From contig JAIPDS010000001.1 of assembly GCA_021737565.1 (NCBI GenBank), positions 1 through 64,000 on the forward strand: a DNA stretch of 64,000 nt, read 5' to 3'. Made by a program: the position numbers and the translations under genes. Numbering within the stretch: the first letter of the stretch is position 1; each line of letters begins with the position of its first letter. This document shows, in pieces, positions 9,431 through 19,265 of the stretch. The notes below the pieces were generated by a model. The model saw nothing but the letters and a program-made list of their open reading frames with translations. It did no database searches and was not told the DNA's origin. Origin of the DNA: Desulfobacteraceae bacterium. Its GTDB lineage: Bacteria > Desulfobacterota > Desulfobacteria > Desulfobacterales > Desulfosalsimonadaceae.

Positions 9431-10375
9431 TTATTCCGCCTTTATTTTTATTCCTGAAAGGCCGAATTCCCCGCTTCTCGATTCGATGGTAAATCGGTTA
9501 AACGGTTGATTGGATGTAACGGTTGCAGAGGAATTCGTAATATCATTTATATCTAAATTATCTCCACCTGCATTCGAGCCGTTCGTATAAAACCTGATCC
9601 TTGCTCTGTCTCCTGTATTAAAACTGGTAAAGTGAATAGTCAATTCCGTATATGCCGGATCATGCGGAAATGTGAATTCAAGCTGGTCGTTTGTTTCAAT
9701 AAGGCCTCCGGAACCCCATACATATGTTGTTCCGAGGGAATCATGCAAGTTGCTGTATCTCAATGTCTCATTGGCGGTTATGGTTACCAGTTGTCTTCCC
9801 TGGTAGCCATATAATACAAGATTGTTATCTTCGTAGTCATTATATGTATATCCCGGCGATTCGGGCGTGTTTTCAGGTACAATGTATCCCGTTCCCGGCC
9901 AAAAAATAGTTACATCAATGTTATGATCGCTGAAGTAAATGTTTACCCATGTTTCTCCTGCCACGAGAAAGCCTGCCTCATTGAGGGTGCCGACCTGAAC
10001 CCGTCCTTCTGAGGTTATATCATACAACGTGGGCAGGGTGTCGTCCTGGAGTACGGTTAGCCTGAATTCGCCTATATCCAGGCTGAAAACAGTGTCATTG
10101 ATATTATCTGCGCGGAATTGAGCTTTTAAATCTTCATCTTCTGCTTCAAGTGCGCTTTCTGCATAATCCAACCCGGATTGCGCCAAGTGCCTTGCCTGAT
10201 CAGAGCTGTTGTAGCTCAGTTCGCCAAGTGTTGAAGTGATAGTAAGTGATGCTATGGCTGCGCCCAGGGTGCCTGCGATCAAAATGGCTGCAACAATATA
10301 CAGAAGGACCGTCCCGTCCCGGTTGATCCGGAATAATTTTTTCATCTGTGTTGGAAAGAATCTTTGCCTGGGCAT
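9431..10375 (-). CDS. PilX/MshP-like minor pilus assembly protein
   Basis: N-terminal DGTVLLYIVAAILIAGTLGAAIASLTITSTLGELSYNSSDQARHLAQSGLDYAE, PilX/GspK-like hydrophobic helix; position in the pilin cluster. Confidence 0.65.
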   Translation of the reverse strand: MPRQRFFPTQMKKLFRINRDGTVLLYIVAAILIAGTLGAAIASLTITSTLGELSYNSSDQARHLAQSGLDYAESALEAEDEDLKAQFRADNINDTVFSLDIGEFRLTVLQDDTLPTLYDITSEGRVQVGTLNEAGFLVAGETWVNIYFSDHNIDVTIFWPGTGYIVPENTPESPGYTYNDYEDNNLVLYGYQGRQLVTITANETLRYSNLHDSLGTTYVWGSGGLIETNDQLEFTFPHDPAYTELTIHFTSFNTGDRARIRFYTNGSNAGGDNLDINDITNSSATVTSNQPFNRFTIESRSGEFGLSGIKIKAE

Positions 10376-10393
10376 TGACTGCCTTTTTGCAAA

Positions 10394-10885
10394 TTATCTG
10401 TGAGCAATTGAAGTGGTAAAGGTCTGTTCGATTCCGTTTTCACCTTCCAGGCTAAGCACAATGTCAATTATATAATCTTCGTAATCATAGTCAGAATCAG
10501 AAGTATCCGGTTTTGATGCATTAAAACCAATTACACCATCTGCAAGAATATAGCTGTCATTCTCTTCTCTTAGTATCAAATTTTCCTGTTGTCTCCTGAT
10601 GCGGTTGTCCTCTGAGGCTGTGCCGTCGGGATATTCCGCATCGTATCTGATGCTGTTGCCGGTTACATTTTCGATTTTTGTTGCATAATTTAACTCCACG
10701 GCTATGCGGGTAAGTGCGACCTGTGCCTTCTGGGTAAGATGTGCGTTGTCTTTGGTCCACTGATAGCTTTCTACAATTTTGACCAGAGCTGCTGTGCTAA
10801 TTGCTGCAATCACGCCGAGTATTACAAGTGCAACAATGATTTCTATGAGGGTAAATCCCCTGGAATTTCCGAATATTTTCGACAT
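10394..10885 (-). CDS. Type IV prepilin-like protein (minor pilin)
   Basis: Prepilin signature RGFTLIEIIVALVILGVIAA. Confidence 0.85.
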   Translation of the reverse strand: MSKIFGNSRGFTLIEIIVALVILGVIAAISTAALVKIVESYQWTKDNAHLTQKAQVALTRIAVELNYATKIENVTGNSIRYDAEYPDGTASEDNRIRRQQENLILREENDSYILADGVIGFNASKPDTSDSDYDYEDYIIDIVLSLEGENGIEQTFTTSIAHR

Positions 10886-10893
10886 TTTTTCTT

Positions 10894-11391
10894 CTATTCC
10901 CTGCGGTAAGGAAAATAATATGTCAATATTTCGCCCGGGTTTGCCGTGCTTTCCAACCGGACCTTGAGCACGCAGTCAAGAGAGCTCTGATCATCACACG
11001 CTGTTTCATTATATCCGTCCCCATCCTGTTCGAACATTACCAATTCATTTGCCGTAATATTTACAGTTTCTTCTTCTACTATGTTGGGTATTCCGGATTG
11101 AAAACTATCGGATCCAGTATGCATTTCATTCGTATTCTCCGGGGGATTGTTTCTGTAATAAGCCACTACTTTTGCCATTTCCGCACTCAGATCCGTGGCA
11201 TGATCCAGATTTTCCGCTGGCCTGTGGCTTCCGGTAAGGGCGGGGCCTATAAGCGGTGCAATGATAGCCCCCATAAAGCCTATCAGCATTATAACGATGA
11301 TCAGTTCGATCAGGGTAAAACCGGGTCTTTCTTTAAAAAAAAATGGCCTTTTCCCGGATAAATATTTTATAATCCCTGTGAGTCTGGTCAT
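10894..11391 (-). CDS. Type IV prepilin-like protein (minor pilin)
   Basis: Prepilin signature RPGFTLIELIIVIMLIGFMGAIIAP. Confidence 0.85.
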   Translation of the reverse strand: MTRLTGIIKYLSGKRPFFFKERPGFTLIELIIVIMLIGFMGAIIAPLIGPALTGSHRPAENLDHATDLSAEMAKVVAYYRNNPPENTNEMHTGSDSFQSGIPNIVEEETVNITANELVMFEQDGDGYNETACDDQSSLDCVLKVRLESTANPGEILTYYFPYRRE

Positions 11392-11915
11392 TGTATAAAC
11401 CCTGTAAATTTCTTGATGGTAATGGTAATTGTTTCAGAACCGACTGAAAGGGTCTGGTCATTTTCTATACGTTCGCCGTTGCTATCTATGGGGATTCCTC
11501 TCCCTCTGCTGAATGTGATCGGGTTGGTGAAATTGATGAACTCGATGCTTGTATCCTGCAGAGTTTTTGTAGCACTGTTTTCTCCGGGGAGGTTTATCGG
11601 TGCCTTAGTCCCGTTTTTTTGCAGGGTATAAGATGTGCTGTTTATTTCAATTCCCCAGCTTACAGTATCTCCCATGGCCTGGAGTTGAGCATAGCGCAGG
11701 TGAGTTTTCAGGGTGTTTGCTGCTGCAAGATCCGCTGTATTAGTTCGTGTATACCTTGAAATGGCAACTGCTGCAATAATGCCTATTATAAGCAGCACAG
11801 CCACTACCTCAACGATAGTAAAGCCTGAGCGGGATGTGCAGAAAAAAAACTTTTTCCTGCAAGCGACAAGTGGCGGGTGCGGTTTATGCCATATTTTTTT
11901 GAAAGTTTTTTTCAC
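11388..11915 (-). CDS. Type IV prepilin-like protein (MshC/GspH-like minor pilin)
   Basis: Prepilin signature RSGFTIVEVVAVLLIIGIIAAVAISRY. Confidence 0.8.
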   Translation of the reverse strand: MKKTFKKIWHKPHPPLVACRKKFFFCTSRSGFTIVEVVAVLLIIGIIAAVAISRYTRTNTADLAAANTLKTHLRYAQLQAMGDTVSWGIEINSTSYTLQKNGTKAPINLPGENSATKTLQDTSIEFINFTNPITFSRGRGIPIDSNGERIENDQTLSVGSETITITIKKFTGFIQ

Positions 11916-12047
11916 GGCGGATTTGACCTGCGGGTGTATAATGTATTATTGATTTTTTCAATGTACCCTAAATTATATAATACACTCTGTTTTTGATCAA
12001 GAAGGAATATCAGCAGGAATATCAGGGAACGTCACGGAAGGAGTATA

Positions 12048-14120
12048 ATGGAGAAAACCGGTGATTTTTATCTGGGGAAAATAACCGTACCGGCGAGGAT
12101 TCGGGCTTATCTGGCGCCTTTGGCGCTGATCTTTGTTCTGCTGATTGCGGTTTATGCAAACTCGTTTTACGGCACCTGGATATTTGATGATACTCCAAAT
12201 ATCCTTGAAAACAAGCATGTCCATGTAGAAAGCCTGGATTTTGAATCCCTGAAAAACTCGATTTATAATCTCAACGGCCGCGTCAACCGACCCCTTGCGT
12301 TTTTGAGCTTCGGCCTTAATTATTATTTCGGCAAAACCGATCCGTCCGGCTATCATCTTGTCAATTTTGCAATTCATTTTTTAACCACCTGTTTTCTTTT
12401 CCTGCTTATAACAAAGACTCTTAATCTTCCATTGCTCCGGGGTGCATACAGCAGGCACGCATACTCCATTGCACTTATGGCAGCTGTTTTCTGGGCGATA
12501 AATCCCGTACAGGTCACTGCAGTAACCTATCTTGTCCAGCGCATGGCATCAATGGCAGGGCTTTTCTATGTAATGTGCATGTATTTTTATGTTCTGGGCC
12601 GTCTTTCTGACAAACTGAAAAAACAGATCGCGTTTTTCGTGGGGGCTTTACTTTGCGCGCTGCTCGGGTTTGCCACAAAACAGAACGCAGCCATGCTGCC
12701 GGTGTCGATCTTTCTCTATGATCTGTTTTTAATCCAGGGGGTAAGCAGGCATACACTGAAGAAAAACCTTGTCGTTGCAGGGGTTTGCCTGGTTGTTATA
12801 GCAGTACTCGGCGCTGTATATACTGATTTTTCGTCTCTTCTTGCAGGATATGAAAACCGGCCCTTCACTCTGGGAGAAAGGCTGCTTACCCAGCCGCGAA
12901 TCCTGTTTTTTTATGTTTCCCAGCTTTTATATCCTATGGACAGCCGCCTTACCCTGGTCCATGAGGTTCAGGTCTCAACCGGGCTCTTTGATCCGGTCAC
13001 GACTTTTTTATCCATAGCCGGTATTGCAGGTGCGGTTTGCTTTGCATTTGTGCGCGGGGCAAGATATCCTTTGCTTTGTTTTTCCATCCTGTTTTTTCTT
13101 GTAAATCATGCAATTGAGGGAACGATTATTCCGCTGGAGCTTATTTACGAGCACCGCAATTACGTTCCTTCTTTTTTCTTTTTTGTGCCTGTAGCTGTTT
13201 TTATCGTTTATGTCATGCGATATTTTTCCTACCGTAAAACACTGCAGGCCGCGATTGCCATGGTTGTTGTAATCGTATGGGTGGGGCAGGGGCATACTGT
13301 GTATATGCGCAACCAGCGTTTTTCTGATCCACTGCTGTTGTGGTCTGATAATGCAAATAAAGCCCCGGGAGTGAGCCGGGTGCATACCAATTTGGGAAAC
13401 GTCTATTTCGACAGAAAACTCTATGCCAGAGCACATGAGTGTTATATGCAGGCAAAGAAGGTGGATTATCATCATAATATTTTTAACAAGGGGGTACTTC
13501 ATCAGAATTTGAGTAAGTATTACTTTCATATAGAAAGTAATACTGAAAAAGCGCTGTATCATGCGGAATTAGCCATGGAGTTTTCACCTGGCAATTGGCG
13601 GGTATGGTATTATTTAATCCTGGGAGAGCTTGGCCATGGCGACTTAATGCTTGCCAAGGAGTTGGCGTCTGCTGCTTGCGAAAAATGGCCTGAAAATGAG
13701 CATTTGAGATATTTAAAGGGGCTTATCTTGCTGAAACAAAAAAAATACCATGAATGTGTTGAAATTATAAGCAATGCGTTAAATATGGGGCTTGGCCCTG
13801 AGCGTTTTTACAAGATTTTAGGAATTGCTTGTTTCTATGAGGGAAAATTTGTCAAGGCCTCGAGATTTTTGGATATGGCATATAAAAAATTTTCTGAAGA
13901 TGTTGAACTTATGCTCGCGATGGTAGAGATATATCAGAATATGGAAGACTACGCAGCCAGGGATCGAATTGTGCAGAATTTGTTATGTGAGAAGGAAGAA
14001 TTGTCTTGGGAAGAATATATTAGGAGAGCAACAGAAAATAACCTCTTGAATACTTATGAGATCCGTCCTTCAAAATTGCTGCCGATTATACGGGAATCTA
14101 TGTGCAAAGTGACGCCCTAA
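12048..14120 (+). CDS. Multi-TM N-terminal domain (TMTC/oligosaccharyltransferase-like) plus C-terminal TPR protein
   Basis: 690 aa; N-terminal PMT/TMTC-like TM segments (NSFYGTWIFDDTPNILENKHV, RPLAFLSFGLNYYFG, YHLVNFAIHFL), C-terminal TPR-like repeats (HTNLGNVYFDRKLYARAHECYMQAKK). Confidence 0.75.
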   Translation: MEKTGDFYLGKITVPARIRAYLAPLALIFVLLIAVYANSFYGTWIFDDTPNILENKHVHVESLDFESLKNSIYNLNGRVNRPLAFLSFGLNYYFGKTDPSGYHLVNFAIHFLTTCFLFLLITKTLNLPLLRGAYSRHAYSIALMAAVFWAINPVQVTAVTYLVQRMASMAGLFYVMCMYFYVLGRLSDKLKKQIAFFVGALLCALLGFATKQNAAMLPVSIFLYDLFLIQGVSRHTLKKNLVVAGVCLVVIAVLGAVYTDFSSLLAGYENRPFTLGERLLTQPRILFFYVSQLLYPMDSRLTLVHEVQVSTGLFDPVTTFLSIAGIAGAVCFAFVRGARYPLLCFSILFFLVNHAIEGTIIPLELIYEHRNYVPSFFFFVPVAVFIVYVMRYFSYRKTLQAAIAMVVVIVWVGQGHTVYMRNQRFSDPLLLWSDNANKAPGVSRVHTNLGNVYFDRKLYARAHECYMQAKKVDYHHNIFNKGVLHQNLSKYYFHIESNTEKALYHAELAMEFSPGNWRVWYYLILGELGHGDLMLAKELASAACEKWPENEHLRYLKGLILLKQKKYHECVEIISNALNMGLGPERFYKILGIACFYEGKFVKASRFLDMAYKKFSEDVELMLAMVEIYQNMEDYAARDRIVQNLLCEKEELSWEEYIRRATENNLLNTYEIRPSKLLPIIRESMCKVTP

Positions 14121-14151
14121 AAACATGGACAAATAAAATAAAACCTTTATA

Positions 14152-14200
14152 AAGGCCAGCCTTCATGGGAAACCCATGCTTTTACTTTAAGGCTGGCCTT
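14152..14200. terminator. Bidirectional nested hairpin terminator between convergent genes
   Basis: aaggccagcctt (14152-14163) / aaggctggcctt (14189-14200) perfect 12-bp inverted repeat, enclosing catggg-aaa-cccatg (14164-14178); T-rich on the minus strand beyond the stem. Confidence 0.7.
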
Positions 14201-14229
14201 CAATAATTTTCTTTTTCCTGAAATAGATA

Positions 14230-14616
14230 TCAATCTATAGCACTAATGCTGCAGGTTGTTGTTGCGTAGTTGGAGGTCGTACACATCAATGTGAATGAAG
14301 TAGCATAGTCGCCAGTATTATCCAACGTAAATGCACCACCATCAAAATCTTCCACTACTCTTGAAGCGTGGGTGCAACCAGTAACAGTTGTGTAGTCTCC
14401 CCCGCTAGGATCCAATTTGTATTTGGCAAAATTCATTGCACTTCCTGCATTTATATTAGCAGCCTGTGCTTTGACAGAAGCCTCATCGGCTTCTTCTGTC
14501 AAATCGATGTACTTCGGCACTGCCACTGCAGCCAGGATGCCTATGATAATCAGCACCGCGATGATTTCAATCAGTGTGAAGCCCTGCTGATTCGATAATA
14601 TTTTTTTTGTTTTCAT
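14230..14616 (-). CDS. Major MSHA-like type IV pilin
   Basis: QQGFTLIEIIAVLIIIGILAAVAVPKYIDLTEEADEASVKAQAANINAGSAMNFA, MshA-like PK[YF]IDL pattern; Cys residues in the C-terminal region. Confidence 0.88.
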   Translation of the reverse strand: MKTKKILSNQQGFTLIEIIAVLIIIGILAAVAVPKYIDLTEEADEASVKAQAANINAGSAMNFAKYKLDPSGGDYTTVTGCTHASRVVEDFDGGAFTLDNTGDYATSFTLMCTTSNYATTTCSISAID

Positions 14617-14697
14617 AATTGTCCTCCGTTCGGGGGCTAAGGGTTAGTATGGTGTTCATAAAAATGAAACTTGTTTTTAAATTAGCTCTTATTAAAA

Positions 14698-14724
14698 ATA
14701 ATAAATAAATAAGGTGGTTGTCAA
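14698..14724 (-). promoter_or_regulatory. Candidate sigma70 promoter for the pilin gene
   Basis: Minus strand TTGACA (14724-14719), 15-nt spacer, TATTAT (14703-14698), about 80 nt upstream of the pilin ATG. The spacer is short. Confidence 0.35.
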
Positions 14725-14733
14725 ATGTTTTTT

Positions 14734-15948
14734 TTAAACCATTTTTGTAAGGTCCCACATGGGCAGAAAAATTGCCAGGGCAAAAAACCCGACCATTGCT
14801 GCAAGCATAAGTATAAGAACAGGTCCTATGGCTTCGGCCATTCTGCCGACAGCGTATTCCACCTCGTAGTCGTAATGGGCGGATACCTCTTTTAGCATGT
14901 CGTCAAGGTTTCCTGATTCCTCGCCTATTGCAACCATGTGGACCACCAGAGGGGTAAAGAATCTTGCCTTGTCAAGCGGATCGGATATGCCCCGTCCTTG
15001 TCTTAACTGCTCCTGGACTTCCTCGAATTCTTTTGAGATGGCCTTGTTTCCTATGGTGCCTGAAAGAACCTCGAAGGCTTGAAGTATAGATACCCCGCTG
15101 GTCTGAAGTATTGAAAAAATCGCAGCAAAGCGGGCCATGGCCCCTTTTTCAAACACCGGCCCCAGGATCGGGATTTTAAGCAAAAGATAATCCCTGTAAT
15201 ATTGACCGTGCTCTGTTCTCATGTAGAAGTAAAGGCCGATTATAACGGCTGCAAGCACTGCAAGTGCAACCGGCCAGTATATAATAATCACATGGTGAAG
15301 AATCAGACATATCCTTGTGGGCAGGGGCAGTTCTATGTTTGCCTGCCGGAAGATATCGACAAATCTGGGCACCACAAAGGTCAAAAGAAACAAAAAAGCT
15401 ACCGCCAGGGTTACCAGTACCAGTATGGGATACTGCATTGCGCTTTTTATGTCCGATTTTACTTTGTGTTCATGCTGCAGGATGTAGATCAGGCGCTCCA
15501 GGACTTCGCCCAGCCGACCGCTTTCCTCGCCCGCCTGTATCATGCTGCAGTAAAGGGTGGAAAAAATACGGGGATGCTGCCGGAAAGCCTCTGTAAGAGA
15601 CATACCCTCCTGGATGTCCCGGCTTATTTTGGCTGAGGCTTTTTTGAGCCTCGGATTTTCGGTCTGATACTCCAGGATTTCCATGACCCGTGTCATTGGT
15701 ATGCCGGCCTCAAAAAGGGTTTTAAACTGCTTGGAAAAAATTATCAGGTCCGGCAGCCTGATCCTGGCAAGCCCCAGATTTATTTTTTCTGTTATGTTTG
15801 TGCCGGAGGCTGCGGTTCCGTTTTTGACGCTAACCGGTATCAGTCCACTGCCTGCTATTTTTTCCCTGGCGTCTTCAGGGCTGTCAGCCTCTATTATTCC
15901 GGAGGTCTGTTTCCCCGCTTCGTTTATCGCCCTGTAGGCATAAGGCAT
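14734..15948 (-). CDS. mshG: GspF/PilC-family inner-membrane platform protein (MshG-like)
   Basis: T2SSF domains (FSKQFKTLFEAGIPM, MVAIGEESGNLDDML) and genomic position. Confidence 0.88.
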   Translation of the reverse strand: MPYAYRAINEAGKQTSGIIEADSPEDAREKIAGSGLIPVSVKNGTAASGTNITEKINLGLARIRLPDLIIFSKQFKTLFEAGIPMTRVMEILEYQTENPRLKKASAKISRDIQEGMSLTEAFRQHPRIFSTLYCSMIQAGEESGRLGEVLERLIYILQHEHKVKSDIKSAMQYPILVLVTLAVAFLFLLTFVVPRFVDIFRQANIELPLPTRICLILHHVIIIYWPVALAVLAAVIIGLYFYMRTEHGQYYRDYLLLKIPILGPVFEKGAMARFAAIFSILQTSGVSILQAFEVLSGTIGNKAISKEFEEVQEQLRQGRGISDPLDKARFFTPLVVHMVAIGEESGNLDDMLKEVSAHYDYEVEYAVGRMAEAIGPVLILMLAAMVGFFALAIFLPMWDLTKMV

Positions 15949-15958
15949 GCTCTCTCTC

Positions 15959-17683
15959 CTATACCATTACCACCGAGACCGCTTCTTCCACGGTGGTTTC
16001 TCCGCGGCATACCTTTTGAGCCGCATCTTCGCGCAGAGTTTTTAATTTTCCTGACTCAATCAGCGCCCGGTTTATTTGGGACGCTGAGGCCCTGTTCATG
16101 ATCAGGTCCGCCACCTCGTCATCCACGCGGACCACCTCAAATACAGCAGTTCGGCCGCGGTATCCGGTGTTCATGCACATTTGGCACCCTTTGCCCTGCA
16201 GGAACCTGCAACCTGTTGCCCTCTCCAGACCGAGTGACTGCAGTCCTTTGTCAGACGGAGTGTACGGCTCTGCACAATGCGTGCATACCCTGCGCAGAAG
16301 CCGTTGGGCAAAAGAGACAAGAAGTGTTGATGCGATCAGAAACGGCTCTATTCCCATGTCAACGAGCCTTGCAATTGCTCCTGCCGCGTCATTGGTATGA
16401 ACCGTTGACAGGACCCTGTGGCCTGTCATTGCAGCCTGCACACCGATTCTTGCGGTTTCTGCATCGCGCATTTCGCCCACCATGAGCACGTCAGGATCCT
16501 GGCGCAGAATCGAGCGCAGACCAGAGGCAAATGTCATGCCGGCCCGCGTGTTTAACTGTACCTGTCTTATTCCTCCCACCCGGTATTCAACAGGGTCCTC
16601 CAGGGTTATAATATTTATGTCCTGCCTGTTGATCCTTCGCAAAATTGCATAAAGGCTGGTGCTTTTGCCGCTTCCCGTGGGCCCGGTTGAAAGGATCATT
16701 CCGCAGGGCTTGACAATGGCGTCTTCCATTTTCTGCTGGTCATCGGCATTCATGCCCAGGTCATCCAGGGTGAATATGTCCGCGCTCATGTCAAGAAGCC
16801 TGAGTACAATGTTTTCGCCGTAAATCGTGGGGATGCATGAAGCCCGCACATTGATTTCCCGGTTGTTCATGGTGACGGTAAACCGGCCGTCCTGCGGGAT
16901 CCGGGTCACTGATATGTCCATGTTGGCAAGGATTTTGATTCTCGAGGCAAGGGCGGGCATAAGCTTTTTCGGCGGGGCCGGGACCTCCCGCAGCCTTCCG
17001 TCCACCCGGAAACGTACCTGGACACGGTTTTTTTCCGGGCTGATATGCACGTCGCTTGCCTTCTGGTTGACAGCCTGGGCGATTATGGAGTTTACCATCC
17101 TGATTACTGGCGCCTGATCTGCCTGGCTTTCCAGAACGTGAATATCCTGATCCCCGCCAAGCCCGGCAGCACCGGCTTCTTCCTGCTCGCCACGCACGGC
17201 GGTGATATCTTCGTCTACGCTTTTCATTATATCGTCCATGCCGCGGTACAGGCCGTAAAGCGAGTTGTAGGCCTGCTCAAAATCGGCCTGGGTGCACACA
17301 ATCGGTTCGATTTCAAGATTTGTTATGACTTCCAGGGAATCCAGGGTGTCAATGTCCAGGGGGTCAGTGGTTGCAACCCGCAGCACGCCGCCCAGTTTTT
17401 CAACAGGGACGACTTTTTTGTTTTTGGCTGTTTCAGCATCTATAATTTCAGCCAGGCCCAGATCCAGGGGGTAGCTTGAAGGATCATACTTGTCGATTCG
17501 AAGCTGGCGGCTTAACATGTCTACTATGGCGTCTTCACGGCAGATGTTTCGGTGCACCAGAAATTCTCCCAGTTTCTGGCCTGCTGCCTTTTGCTCCTGC
17601 AAGGCGGTCTGGAGCTGTTTTTCGTTTATCAGCCCTTCTTCTATGAGCATTTCGCCGAGACGCTTTTTTTTACGCAAGATCAA
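15959..17683 (-). CDS. mshE: GspE/PilB-family assembly ATPase (MshE-like)
   Basis: T2SSE N domain, Walker A GPTGSGKSTSLYAIL, Walker B region VGEMRDAETA, tetracysteine CTHC...CQMC. Confidence 0.93.
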   Translation of the reverse strand: MILRKKKRLGEMLIEEGLINEKQLQTALQEQKAAGQKLGEFLVHRNICREDAIVDMLSRQLRIDKYDPSSYPLDLGLAEIIDAETAKNKKVVPVEKLGGVLRVATTDPLDIDTLDSLEVITNLEIEPIVCTQADFEQAYNSLYGLYRGMDDIMKSVDEDITAVRGEQEEAGAAGLGGDQDIHVLESQADQAPVIRMVNSIIAQAVNQKASDVHISPEKNRVQVRFRVDGRLREVPAPPKKLMPALASRIKILANMDISVTRIPQDGRFTVTMNNREINVRASCIPTIYGENIVLRLLDMSADIFTLDDLGMNADDQQKMEDAIVKPCGMILSTGPTGSGKSTSLYAILRRINRQDINIITLEDPVEYRVGGIRQVQLNTRAGMTFASGLRSILRQDPDVLMVGEMRDAETARIGVQAAMTGHRVLSTVHTNDAAGAIARLVDMGIEPFLIASTLLVSFAQRLLRRVCTHCAEPYTPSDKGLQSLGLERATGCRFLQGKGCQMCMNTGYRGRTAVFEVVRVDDEVADLIMNRASASQINRALIESGKLKTLREDAAQKVCRGETTVEEAVSVVMV

Positions 17684-17699
17684 ACCCTTTCGATGTTTT

Positions 17700-19241
17700 T
17701 CAGCCTTTGTTTAAACCTGTCAGCAGCCTTAGGCCGTCTCTGCTCAAATCCAGCACAAAAGGCTTCTTTTCGCGGTTTTCCCCCCGGTCTTCGATTTGCT
17801 GCCGCGCCTGGCTTTCCAGGGCAAAGGGGTTTTTCTCAACCGCGGCGTGCTTTATACCAAAATCAGGATGCCAGAAGCTTATTATGCGAAGTCCTCCGGG
17901 CTGCTCCTGTGCTGCGAACCGGTATACAGAGTTTAAGTCTCCGGATTCCTTCCATGCTATCCGGTAGCGGTGTTTTTCCGGAACCGCTGCAGCTTCTGCT
18001 GCGGGAAATACAACTTCCTGCCCGGGCCTTATCAGGTTAGGGTTTTGTATATTGGAGTTTGCCTCCTGCACCTTTTTCATGAATAAAGGGGTATTTTCGG
18101 GACCGTAGAGTGCAGCAAGCATCTGCCAGAGCCTGTCTTTTTCGTTTATGGTTATTTCCCCCAGGATTTCAGGAGGCTTTTTCTCGGGTTTCCCGGCAGG
18201 CCCTTGCCGGGCCGCAGGCAGTACGGAAGCCGCTGCAGCATGTTTATTGTCAATCTTTTTTTCAGGTATCCCGGCGGCATTGTTTTGTTCTGGTCCTGGA
18301 ATTGCGGGCCAGTATGTGTATGCGGCCATTACCGCCAAAAGGATTCCGGCTGTTGCGGCAGCCAGGGCGGTTTTTTTAAGCCTTGTCCGCGAAAGTTCGC
18401 CCTTTTTGACATCCGGGAGTCCGGCCGCCGACCGGCTGACAATGGCCGGGGTTACCCTTTTGCCGCCTTTTATGAGCATGAGCAGCAGTATATTGTGCGC
18501 TATGTGGATCACGGTTCTGGGATATCCTTTGCTGATCCTGTAAATCCTGGACAAGGCTCTTTTGGTGAATACGGGGCCCGGGCCCTTTTTTTCGGGGCTC
18601 CCGGCTTTTTCAAGGCGATGGTTAATCAGGCGGGCAGTGTCTTTGCGGTTAAGAGGGTATAGTTGATGATAAAGAGCCGCCCTGTCTGCAAATCCTGGAT
18701 GTGAATCAAGCAGTTCCACGATTTCGTTCTGGGCGAAAATAACTATCTGGAGCAGCTTGTGCTCGTTTGTTTCATAGTTGAGCAGTTCGCGCAGAAATTC
18801 CGCGCACCCGGCCGAGAGTTTCTGACCCTCGTCTATTATAAGCACGATGGTTTTTCCGCCGTCCACTCCGGCTTCAAAAAGGCGGTCTTTTATTGCCTCC
18901 CTGCAGCCTGCAAGCCCGGAGCAGGCGCGCGCTTTATCCCGGCCGGCAATCATTTCACATACATTTGCCGCAAAGTCTTCGGTGCTCTCATAACCGGGAT
19001 CCATTACCAGGTGAGTCTGTATTGCAGGATCGTCTGAAAGCATCCGGATCAACTGCCTGCAAAGGGTTGTTTTTCCGGTGCCGATTTCGCCTCGGACAAT
19101 GCAAAGCCCTCTTTTCAGGCGCACTGCAAGTTCAACCTTCTGAAGGCATTCTGCATGCCGGGTGGAGCGGTAAAAAAAATCCGGGTCGGGTGTGTTTGCA
19201 AACGGTTCCTTCTCAAGGTTAAAGAGTCTGAAATAGTTCAT
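17700..19241 (-). CDS. mshM: ExeA/MshM-like AAA ATPase with C-terminal TM and LysM-like segment
   Basis: MNYFRLFNLEKEPFANTPDPDFFYRS start, Walker A GEIGTGKTTLCRQL, LVLIIDEGQ; after a TM helix, a LysM-like segment (NPNLIRPGQEVVFP). Confidence 0.82.
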   Translation of the reverse strand: MNYFRLFNLEKEPFANTPDPDFFYRSTRHAECLQKVELAVRLKRGLCIVRGEIGTGKTTLCRQLIRMLSDDPAIQTHLVMDPGYESTEDFAANVCEMIAGRDKARACSGLAGCREAIKDRLFEAGVDGGKTIVLIIDEGQKLSAGCAEFLRELLNYETNEHKLLQIVIFAQNEIVELLDSHPGFADRAALYHQLYPLNRKDTARLINHRLEKAGSPEKKGPGPVFTKRALSRIYRISKGYPRTVIHIAHNILLLMLIKGGKRVTPAIVSRSAAGLPDVKKGELSRTRLKKTALAAATAGILLAVMAAYTYWPAIPGPEQNNAAGIPEKKIDNKHAAAASVLPAARQGPAGKPEKKPPEILGEITINEKDRLWQMLAALYGPENTPLFMKKVQEANSNIQNPNLIRPGQEVVFPAAEAAAVPEKHRYRIAWKESGDLNSVYRFAAQEQPGGLRIISFWHPDFGIKHAAVEKNPFALESQARQQIEDRGENREKKPFVLDLSRDGLRLLTGLNKG

Positions 19242-19265
19242 TGCAGCACCGTTCGTTCCCCGGAA

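Noticed and set aside
11949-11981. Possible sigma70 promoter TTGATT...TATAAT upstream of the TPR gene
   Set aside because: The 21-nt spacer is too long; a TATAAT-like box is present on both strands in an AT-rich gap, so it is not well supported.
17045-17479. 144-aa plus-strand ORF and similar plus-strand ORFs across the msh genes
   Set aside because: Antisense to mshE and other motif-supported genes; codon-shadow ORFs.
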